64,000 bases of DNA, from NCBI GenBank assembly GCA_002070945.1, contig MWEG01000121.1, positions 34,860 through 98,859 of the forward strand. The letters are read 5' to 3'. Under the pieces are notes generated by a model. The model saw only the letters and a list, made by a program, of their open reading frames with translations, was not told the origin of the DNA and did not search any database. Within the stretch, counting starts at the first letter, position 1. Every line of letters begins with the position of its first letter. The position numbers and the translations under genes were made by a program. The stretch is from Lentisphaerae bacterium ADurb.Bin082 (GTDB taxonomy: Bacteria; Verrucomicrobiota; Lentisphaeria; Oligosphaerales; Oligosphaeraceae). This document shows positions 58,397-64,000 of this stretch, piece after piece.

Positions 58397-59713
58397 TTAC
58401 TTTTTCCTGCGAATCACGACGAATCCGTTCGCATCCAGAGTCAGACCGTTTTCCTGTTTCGTGAATCCGCGTTCCAAGAGCATGTCGCCTCCAGCGAATC
58501 CGGCGAAATCGTCACAACGCACTGCTTGTTTTTCATTGCTGAGATTGACAGCGCAGAAAACTTCCTCATCGCTGGCAGAGCGGACAATTGCGGCGACGCT
58601 TGCTTTCCGGTCGTGCGCAACCCAGCGCGTTGCCCCGTAAAGAATCGCCTTCTCAGTGCGATGGATTTCGGCAAGACGGCGCAAAAATGCCATTCGTTCG
58701 GACGGATCACGGCTGCGGTCAATCGTGAATTGTCCCTTCAATCCAAAAATACTGTGCCGCGAGGTATCCTTGTATTCACAACCGTTATATATAAATGGCA
58801 CGCCGTCAATGCAATAGCACAACACCAGGGCGGCCTCGCACTTAGGCGAACTGATCTTCTCGACCCGGTTGTAATACATATCGTTGGCAGTATCATGATG
58901 CTCAATGCACCGGAGGCTCATGCCATTTTCAGCGGCGGCATGCTCGTTCTTCCAGACCATTTCCAGCACATGCGTCGGCATCCCATAAACAAATATATCA
59001 CGCATGGTGTACATCACCCACCATTGCGAATAGTTGATGTCAAAAGCCTCCAGCTGGTCTTCAGGACGAGACATAATCTCGTGCTCGTTGAGCATCAAAA
59101 AGTCCGGACGGATTTTTTTGATTCGGCGGACGCCTTCAACCCAAAAGTCCAGTGGGACAGACCCGCCGCAATCGCAGCGATAGCCGTCAATGTCGCATTC
59201 GGTGACAAAGTAGAGCATATTTTCCCAAAGATGCTCACGCAGCTCTGGCGCATCAAAATCAATCGTACAAAAATTATAGCTATTCAGGAGGGGCTTTCCA
59301 TCCGCGTCATGCTTGACGAACTGCGGGAACTTCTTGCCGAAGGTCGGCCCAGCGTGCATGTAGATCAAGTCCATCATCACCTTCAGGTTCAGCTTATGCG
59401 CCGCCTTTACAAAGGACTTGAAGTCTCCCAGCGTCCCATATTCCGGATCGATTTTGAAATAATCCATCACGCGGTACGGATTGCGAGGGTTCATGCAACC
59501 GGAGCGCCGCTGACGTGTGCTCCAATACTCCTGGGTCGGGTCGTCGTCCGATTCCGTGAATGGACACAGATACACGATATCCGCGCCGGTCGCAACGACA
59601 TCGGGAAGATACTTTTCAGCGGCGGCAATCGTTCCCTTCTTCGTAAATACCCGAAGGTTGATTTGGTAAATGACTGCCTTTCGCACCGCATCAGAGGCTT
59701 CTTTGACTCTCAT
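58397..59713 (-). CDS. GH13 alpha-amylase family enzyme
   Basis: 438 residues from ATG 59713, after AAGGAGATGCC. Family regions: DLIYMHAG (region I, altered from DxVxNH), DIDGYRCDCGGSV (region II; nucleophile Asp, with Arg two residues before), FLMLNEHEIM (region III; acid/base Glu) and RCIEHHDTAND (region IV). No signal peptide. The substrate is an alpha-glucan or oligosaccharide; the DCGGS in place of DAAxH and the altered region I point to an unusual specificity. The next gene upstream, a dehydratase, is 20 bp away. Confidence 0.85.
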   Translation of the reverse strand: MRVKEASDAVRKAVIYQINLRVFTKKGTIAAAEKYLPDVVATGADIVYLCPFTESDDDPTQEYWSTRQRRSGCMNPRNPYRVMDYFKIDPEYGTLGDFKSFVKAAHKLNLKVMMDLIYMHAGPTFGKKFPQFVKHDADGKPLLNSYNFCTIDFDAPELREHLWENMLYFVTECDIDGYRCDCGGSVPLDFWVEGVRRIKKIRPDFLMLNEHEIMSRPEDQLEAFDINYSQWWVMYTMRDIFVYGMPTHVLEMVWKNEHAAAENGMSLRCIEHHDTANDMYYNRVEKISSPKCEAALVLCYCIDGVPFIYNGCEYKDTSRHSIFGLKGQFTIDRSRDPSERMAFLRRLAEIHRTEKAILYGATRWVAHDRKASVAAIVRSASDEEVFCAVNLSNEKQAVRCDDFAGFAGGDMLLERGFTKQENGLTLDANGFVVIRRKK

Positions 59714-59733
59714 GGCATCTCCTTTTTGACTCC

Positions 59734-61050
59734 TTACGACCACTGGCGGTCATTCGCCCATTCCTTGTCCCATTGCTCCGTGGATTCCCAGGCAACCGGG
59801 AAGTCCTTGTGCAGCTTCTGCGCGATCAGCTCTTCGTTAAGTTCGTCAATGCCAAGACCCGGTTTATCAGGGACTTGGATGAAGCCATCTTCGATTTTCA
59901 GCGCGGGCTTGATCAGGTCCGCCCACCACGGAACATCCACCGAATGAACTTCCAGCGACATGAAATTCCGCGTCGCCGCAGCCACATGCACCGCAGCCAT
60001 GCACGCAATCGGACTTTCCGCCATGTGGATGGACATCTGGACACCATATTCTTCAGCCAAATCGCCGATCTTCTTGGTTTCCATGATGCCACCCGCAGTC
60101 AACACGTCCGGATGGACGACCGCCAAGGCGCCGGACTGGAAAAGCGGCAGGAAGGATTCCTTCAGGTACATGTCCTCTCCAGTGCCGATTGGCGTGGTGG
60201 TTGAGTTCGCCAGACGCACATACTGGTCCGTCATTTGCCAGGGAACCGGGTCTTCCATCCAGGCCAGATTGAACTTTTCCAGGCGTTTCGCCAGTTTGAT
60301 GCAGTCCTCCAAAGGGATGTGCCCCAGGTGGTCGATTGCAATCGGAATTTCATACCCGGTGACCGCACGACAGTCAGCCATGTATTTTTCCAGGTAATCC
60401 AGCCCTTTTTCGGTAATATGGATGCCGGTGAAAGGATGCGCCGTATTGAAGAGGTCGTAGGCTTCCCCGCGCATGGCGCGTGGGTCAATCGAGCCGGTCG
60501 GCGTAGAAAAAACCGTCTTTTTGTATTCGCGCATTTTTTCCAAAAAGCCCATTGGGGCGCTCAGCGCACCGGGAATGTCCATCAGCAACTCGATGCCAAG
60601 GTCCATTTTAAGGAAAGTATAGCCCTGCTCCATGCGTTCCTTGAGCGCCTTGCCCATGTCGCGCCCACCGCCTTCGGAATCCGTATCACAGTAGATGCGG
60701 ATACGGTCGCGGAACTTGCCGCCGAGCATTTGCCACACGGGAACGCCCCAGGCTTTCCCGGCAATGTCCCACAAAGCGACCTCAATACCGCAAACGCCGC
60801 CTGCCTGCCGGGAATGACCGCCGAATTGCTTGATGCGACGGAAAATCTTTTCGACGTTGCACGGATTCTCTCCCAAAATACGGCTTTTGAGCATGGCCGC
60901 ATACGTCCGACTGGAGGCATCGCGGATTTCCCCGTAGCCAACCAGCCCCTGGTTGGTGTAAATCTTGAGAAGGGTACAGCGCTTGGGCGCGCCATCAATG
61001 TCGGCAAAGCGCATGTCAGTGATTTTCAGGCTGGACGGATCGATTTTCAT
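59734..61050 (-). CDS. enolase superfamily (mandelate racemase/muconate lactonizing enzyme) protein
   Basis: 438 residues, starting 4 bp after the IclR stop. N-terminal capping domain KRCTLLKIYTNQGLVGYGEI; GIEVALWDIAGKAWGVPVW; the barrel metal ligands are Asp in IPIAIDHLGH, Glu in LAWMEDPVPW and Glu/Asp in PIGTGEDMYL; a catalytic His is likely in VQMSIHMAES. These enzymes abstract the alpha-proton of sugar acids (for example gluconate, xylonate or mannonate dehydratases). As the first structural gene after an IclR regulator, it probably starts a pathway for an aldonic or uronic acid. Confidence 0.88.
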   Translation of the reverse strand: MKIDPSSLKITDMRFADIDGAPKRCTLLKIYTNQGLVGYGEIRDASSRTYAAMLKSRILGENPCNVEKIFRRIKQFGGHSRQAGGVCGIEVALWDIAGKAWGVPVWQMLGGKFRDRIRIYCDTDSEGGGRDMGKALKERMEQGYTFLKMDLGIELLMDIPGALSAPMGFLEKMREYKKTVFSTPTGSIDPRAMRGEAYDLFNTAHPFTGIHITEKGLDYLEKYMADCRAVTGYEIPIAIDHLGHIPLEDCIKLAKRLEKFNLAWMEDPVPWQMTDQYVRLANSTTTPIGTGEDMYLKESFLPLFQSGALAVVHPDVLTAGGIMETKKIGDLAEEYGVQMSIHMAESPIACMAAVHVAAATRNFMSLEVHSVDVPWWADLIKPALKIEDGFIQVPDKPGLGIDELNEELIAQKLHKDFPVAWESTEQWDKEWANDRQWS

Positions 61051-61054
61051 GACG

Positions 61055-61801
61055 CTACTCCTCGTTGGGTGCTTGCTCTATGCTACATTCATCCATGGCC
61101 TTTCGGAGGATGCTGACGAGCTTTGCCAGCTTCGAGGCGCTGAAATCCTCCGCACTTCCGATCAGCGTGAACGCCGCCTCGACAACAGCGCCGCCCTCTC
61201 CGTAAAGCGGCATGGACAACGCTGCAATATTCCAGCGGTTCTTGCGTAAATTCAAGGCATAGCCTTTTTCTCGGACTTCCGCGATTCCCTTAAACAGCAG
61301 CTCTGGATTGCTCTTCTCCGGAATGTCCGCGTCACATTCCTGCACCAGTTTGCGCAGGGTCTCCTCGGACTCCAGACAAAGCAACGCCGCGCCAACCGAG
61401 CCTTCAATCAGCGGAAAAGTGGAGCCTGGCTGCCCGGTCAAAGCGACTGGGCCTGGCGCCTCGGCGCGATAGAGGGTCAGCTGCTCGCGGTCGCGCCGAA
61501 TCGAAACCTTGCAAGCAAGATGGTGCTCCCGGGAAAGGAGCGTAATCACTTTTTTCGCGTGTTCAAGATTCCGTAGTTGCGCCCGAAAATGAACCAGCAG
61601 CGGCAGCAAACCAGAGGAAAGCGCGTAACACCCGCCCTCCTCCTTGCGAACCCAGTCGTATTCCCGCAACGTGTTGAGAATGCGATAAGTGGTACTCATA
61701 GTAATGCCCAGCTCGCAGCTGAGCTCAGCCTGAGTGGCTTTATGATGACAAAGAAAACGAAGCACATGCACCGTCTTCTCAACTGCGGGAATTTTATTCA
61801 T
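61055..61801 (-). CDS. IclR family transcriptional regulator
   Basis: 248 residues from ATG 61801. The N-terminal winged helix-turn-helix is ATQAELSCELGITMSTTYRI; the C-terminal effector domain runs from about residue 75 (SREHHLACKVSIRRD, VALTGQPGSTFPLIEGSVGA, KGYALNLRKNRWNIAALSMP). Regulators of this type control sugar-acid and aromatic-acid catabolic operons and respond to a pathway intermediate. Twin palindromes overlap its own start codon, which indicates autoregulation. Confidence 0.92.
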   Translation of the reverse strand: MNKIPAVEKTVHVLRFLCHHKATQAELSCELGITMSTTYRILNTLREYDWVRKEEGGCYALSSGLLPLLVHFRAQLRNLEHAKKVITLLSREHHLACKVSIRRDREQLTLYRAEAPGPVALTGQPGSTFPLIEGSVGAALLCLESEETLRKLVQECDADIPEKSNPELLFKGIAEVREKGYALNLRKNRWNIAALSMPLYGEGGAVVEAAFTLIGSAEDFSASKLAKLVSILRKAMDECSIEQAPNEE

Positions 61802-61830
61802 ATTTGAACCTCGCATGTTCATATTTGAAC
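61796..61830 (-). promoter_or_regulatory. twin palindromic operator, probable IclR site
   Basis: TTCATATTTGAAC occurs at 61797-61809 and GTTCATATTTGAAC at 61817-61830. Each is a dyad (GTTCA-TATT-TGAAC), and their centres are 21 bp apart, two helical turns. They overlap the start codon and leader of the IclR gene, a position suited to autorepression. Confidence 0.75.
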
Positions 61831-61952
61831 AACAAGGAATATAGTACGGCTCATGAGGTTGTCAAACTAAAAACTGGGAAAAGATCATTGCCTGAAAATT
61901 TTCAGCGATTTCGTATGATTTATAAGCTGAGGGCTTGCTTTTTGCGAACATT

Positions 61953-61980
61953 ACGTATATCTTATTCAAGATGTATACGT
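61953..61980 (+). promoter_or_regulatory. palindromic operator of the toxin-antitoxin pair
   Basis: An inverted repeat with ACGTATATCTT at 61953-61963 and AAGATGTATACGT at 61968-61980, ending 12 bp before the antitoxin start codon. Antitoxins of such pairs usually bind a palindrome of this kind in their own promoter. Confidence 0.7.
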
Positions 61981-61992
61981 ATGGAGGTCATC

Positions 61993-62265
61993 ATGGCTAC
62001 AAAAAAATTAACCTTAAGCATACCATCGGAGCTGTTGGTAAAAGCTCGCAAGCTTGCAAAGCACCGCAAAACGAGTATTTCTGCTTTGTTCAGCAACTAT
62101 ATCGCCATGCAGGACACTTCATGGGAAGAAATCCCTATGGAAGCCTTGCCCCCGTTGACTAGGCGCGCATTGGAACTTACAAAAGACATGCCGCCGCTCC
62201 CGGCGACTTGGGATTACCGGGAGGAACTTACCGATGCCTTGATGGAAAAACATGATATCAAATGA
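61993..62265 (+). CDS. antitoxin, ribbon-helix-helix-like (DUF6364 type)
   Basis: 90 residues from ATG 61993, with GGAGG 6-7 bp upstream. The N-terminal strand-helix-helix pattern KLTLSIPSELLVKARKLAKH and KTSISALFSNYIAM is the RHH fold of DUF6364-like antitoxins. The acidic C terminus (TWDYREELTDALMEKHDI) would wrap the toxin. The stop overlaps the PIN gene start (ATGA). Confidence 0.85.
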   Translation: MATKKLTLSIPSELLVKARKLAKHRKTSISALFSNYIAMQDTSWEEIPMEALPPLTRRALELTKDMPPLPATWDYREELTDALMEKHDIK

Positions 62266-62672
62266 AGAAAATATTCATTGACACGAATATTCTTTTGGAT
62301 GTATTGCTTAAAAGGCCGGAATTCCATCAAGCGGCAGCACACATCTGGGCAGATTGCGAATCAGGAAAAGCTGAAGGGTGCATTTCCGCTATTTCCCTGA
62401 ACAATCTGCATTTCATCATGGCGCGTAAAGCCGGAAAAAATCATGCAATTGAAAGTGTGCGCATTGTGCTGAATATTTTCGAGGTCATTCCGCTTGATGA
62501 CAAAATTTTACGCCTTGCAGCGGAGCTTCCTCATAAGGATTTCGAAGATGCGATTCAGCTGTTCTCGGCGGTTCAAAGCAAGGCGGATTGCATTATCACA
62601 AGGGATACCAGTCACTTCCCGAAAGAGTACTTACCCGTCATATCACCGACAGACTATCTTCAGGCTTTGTAA
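62262..62672 (+). CDS. PIN-domain ribonuclease toxin (VapC-like)
   Basis: 136 residues. PIN-domain acidic residues are in FIDTNILLDVLL, DFEDAIQLFSA and DCIITRDTSHF. The family cleaves RNA, commonly initiator tRNA or rRNA, when freed from its antitoxin. It overlaps the antitoxin by four bases. Confidence 0.9.
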   Translation: MKKIFIDTNILLDVLLKRPEFHQAAAHIWADCESGKAEGCISAISLNNLHFIMARKAGKNHAIESVRIVLNIFEVIPLDDKILRLAAELPHKDFEDAIQLFSAVQSKADCIITRDTSHFPKEYLPVISPTDYLQAL

Positions 62673-62865
62673 TCTCGGAAAACCAAAGTATTCTTTTTCG
62701 TAATGGGTTAGCTCTCTGCATGAAAAACGGCAAAAAAATCCACTTCGCTCCGCATGCGCTTAACCATACGATGAAAACGAAATAGGCGCGGGATTTTCCG
62801 TCCTTCCTGTCCGACCGAAGCCTGACTCCCCCCTGCGCACTATGCATCCTGTCCCCTGTCCCCGT

Positions 62866-63342
62866 CTACGGCAGATTTTTCAGGTCTTCAATATCCCTGG
62901 TTCGGCCAGAGGCGTTTTTGATCTTTTTCAACCATTCCAGGCTGATAATTTTCGTGCCCTGATAATTTTCCGCCGTGTCGAACAATTCTTCCGTCGGTAT
63001 TTCAGGAAAGCCTGGAATAAAGTCAAAAATATCCAGGTAGCCAAGGTCAGTCTTCATCATCATCAGGTGGTTGCTCTTCAGGTATTTCAGGCTTACCGGT
63101 ATTTCCTTTTCGTATCCGGTATCTGGGTCAAGCTCGTTGCTGATCCAGCAGGCATGGATTTCTTGAAGAGCCAGGAATAACTTCTGCTCTGAAGCCGCTG
63201 TCCTCAGAAAAACAATAGCCGCGTCTTCAGTTGCACTGATAAAACCGTAATAACACACCGCGTGCCCGCCAATGACAACAAACGGAACGCCATACTCTTT
63301 AAGGTGCTTGAATATCGTTGGTTTTGCTCCAGCTTCCATCAT
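62866..63342 (-). CDS. nucleotidyltransferase-like protein, degenerate active site
   Basis: 158 residues (ATG 63342 or 63339). The early strand VPFVVIGGHAVCYYGFISAT is the GG[HY]A start of DUF6036/AbiEii-like nucleotidyltransferases, but the following catalytic DxD, expected as TxDIDI, reads TEDAAIVF, so one Asp is missing. The remainder (LGYLDIFDFIPGFPEIPTEE) keeps a DxxD-like strand. It overlaps the preceding small gene, like a two-gene toxin-antitoxin or MNT/HEPN-type unit. It is possibly an inactive or altered toxin. Confidence 0.72.
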   Translation of the reverse strand: MMEAGAKPTIFKHLKEYGVPFVVIGGHAVCYYGFISATEDAAIVFLRTAASEQKLFLALQEIHACWISNELDPDTGYEKEIPVSLKYLKSNHLMMMKTDLGYLDIFDFIPGFPEIPTEELFDTAENYQGTKIISLEWLKKIKNASGRTRDIEDLKNLP

Positions 63343-63517
63343 CAAAGGACACCCTCCGCTTTTGGTGATTCCGACGGTGGAAATGTTCCCAGCCTCTTTC
63401 CGACATCATCGTAAACGCGGTTTCCTGCAGACGAAAAAAACGCTCCATGCGCTCTTCGGCTGTCAGCTGCCAGCATTCTTGCCGGCGTCTTCTTAATACT
63501 GCTTCTTCATCCGACAT
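63299..63517 (-). CDS. small partner protein of the nucleotidyltransferase
   Basis: 72 residues from ATG 63517, after GAGGTGGCC. Starts MSDEEAVLRRRRQECWQL, with TAEERMERFFRLQETAF as an amphipathic helix; basic in its second half. It overlaps the nucleotidyltransferase gene by about 44 bp. Similar short helical proteins with a LTAEERxxRFxxL motif commonly precede DUF6036-type genes and are likely their partner or antitoxin. Confidence 0.65.
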   Translation of the reverse strand: MSDEEAVLRRRRQECWQLTAEERMERFFRLQETAFTMMSERGWEHFHRRNHQKRRVSFDDGSWSKTNDIQAP

Positions 63518-63604
63518 GGCCACCTCATAGTACAAAACGTGCGCTACTGTTAACAACGTAATATATGACCGCCAAACTTCAAGAAAAACCTCATAGCAGC
63601 AGAA

Positions 63605-63668
63605 ACGCGAAAAGCGTAAAAAAACGCAAAGGGGAGGAAAAGGCTACTGTCCTTTCCTCCCCTCGTAA
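63605..63668. repeat. hairpin repeat related to 54885-54950
   Basis: AGAAACGCGAAAAGCG, then a stem AGGGGAGGAAAAGG against CCTTTCCTCCCCT with one mismatch. The surrounding order (ACGCGAA, AACGCRAAGG, stem, ending in TCGTAAAACTC) parallels the copy at 54.9 kb. Confidence 0.65.
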
Positions 63669-63739
63669 AACTCAACTATACTACTATCAACCAACTTCTT
63701 GTTTTTTGGGAAAGATTTTCATCAAGTCAGAGCTTTTGT

Positions 63740-63898
63740 GCCGCCTCTCCGAGGCTCAGGCTTAGGGGCCTCCACCCCCCAGGTTCCGCTTCGCTTCACC
63801 TGGGGTTACTCATGGTTGCGCCTCTCCGAGGCTAAGGGCGGCCTACGTCAGCGTGAAGTCTGCACTACAAGCGCTCATGGCAAAACTTTGCACATTAA
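63740..63898. repeat. dispersed mini-hairpin element
   Basis: GCCTC/GAGGC (63743-63755), CCCCAGGT/ACCTGGGG (63777-63805), GCCTC/GAGGC again (63820-63832), then GCACTACAAGCGCTCATGGC and an end motif AACTTTGCACATTAAAC. Same family as 39.6, 44.3 and 58.1 kb. From 63518 to the window end no gene can be supported. Confidence 0.72.
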
Positions 63899-64000
63899 AC
63901 AAAATTTCGTGTATTCCGCGTGTTCACCCAACTTCCCCCAAAATAACCTTTTTCCAAGTAGGAATACGCAGGGGAAATTGTAGCAACTAATTTTCTAATT

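Noticed and set aside
58526..59947. 473-residue plus-strand frame
   Set aside because: Antisense to the GH13 gene, which carries all catalytic regions on the minus strand.
63565..63983. Small plus-strand frames at the right end
   Set aside because: They run through the hairpin repeat and the dispersed element and contain no protein-like sequence.
1..64000. tRNA and rRNA genes
   Set aside because: I looked for acceptor/T-loop patterns (GGTTCGAATCC type) and rRNA core sequences on both strands and saw none that form a complete gene.

Overview
The window looks like a piece of a chromosome from the PVC superphylum, most likely a Lentisphaerae (Victivallales-like) bacterium. The reasons are a pseudopilin with the [18 protein letters not shown] leader and a VYLDGH motif, secreted glycan-processing enzymes with DUF4838 and DUF4091 domains, an ECF sigma factor of the type that travels with Ser/Thr kinases in PVC genomes, a eukaryote-type HisA, and intergenic regions full of short dispersed hairpin repeats. 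The taxonomic call is an inference; no rRNA gene is present.

Region 1 (1-753) is the tail of a GH36-type alpha-galactosidase. Region 2 (895-15926) is the most unusual part. It is a long plus-strand locus that starts with an ECF sigma factor, continues with TPR, zinc-ribbon/CFI-box and small unknown proteins, is broken by an IS630-family element at about 5961-7166, and ends in a tight operon. The operon order is Ser/Thr kinase-TPR, a ClpA/B N-domain protein with a degenerate AAA D1, a 1167-residue fusion of Clp N-domain, Clp D2-like AAA+, receiver-like domain and FtsH (AAA+ and M41 zinc protease), a rhomboid protease, and an FHA-zinc-ribbon-kinase. Together these look like a phospho-regulated proteolysis system in which a split Clp unfoldase has been joined to a soluble FtsH protease. 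I know of no described protein with this architecture.

Region 3 (16.5-23.6 kb) is carbohydrate metabolism: amidohydrolase, DUF4838 lipoprotein, DapA-family lyase, sugar isomerase/epimerase and an opine-dehydrogenase-like enzyme. Region 4 (23.7-28.6 kb) is a decaying conflict/defence island: a KAP NTPase and a TPR protein that read as one gene broken by two single-base frameshifts, and a fragmented type IIG-like DNA methyltransferase. Region 5 (28.7-41.4 kb) is mostly housekeeping: a double BFD-domain [2Fe-2S] protein, a sugar isomerase, a HAD-IIA phosphatase, an NfnAB-like transhydrogenase pair, a QueG-like Fe-S protein, hisA, a large secreted protein, a stand-alone GMP synthase ATPase subunit, and a DegP/HtrA protease.

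Region 6 (41.8-53.3 kb) codes for secreted glycan-active proteins and a pseudopilin. Region 7 (53.7-61.8 kb) has a zinc-ribbon membrane protein, followed by a minus-strand set for sugar/uronate catabolism (SDR, GH10 xylanase, RraA-like, GH13, enolase superfamily) headed by an IclR regulator with a twin palindromic operator at its own start codon. Region 8 (62-63.5 kb) holds a RHH-like antitoxin/PIN toxin pair with a palindromic operator, and a second small pair containing a degenerate nucleotidyltransferase.

A recurring structural feature is a set of intergenic mini-hairpin arrays (22.3, 29.2, 30.4, 39.6, 44.4, 53.6, 58.2 and 63.8 kb). Their stem bases change between copies while pairing is kept, and several copies are bounded by a TAATGTGCGA/TCGCACATTA-type terminal motif.
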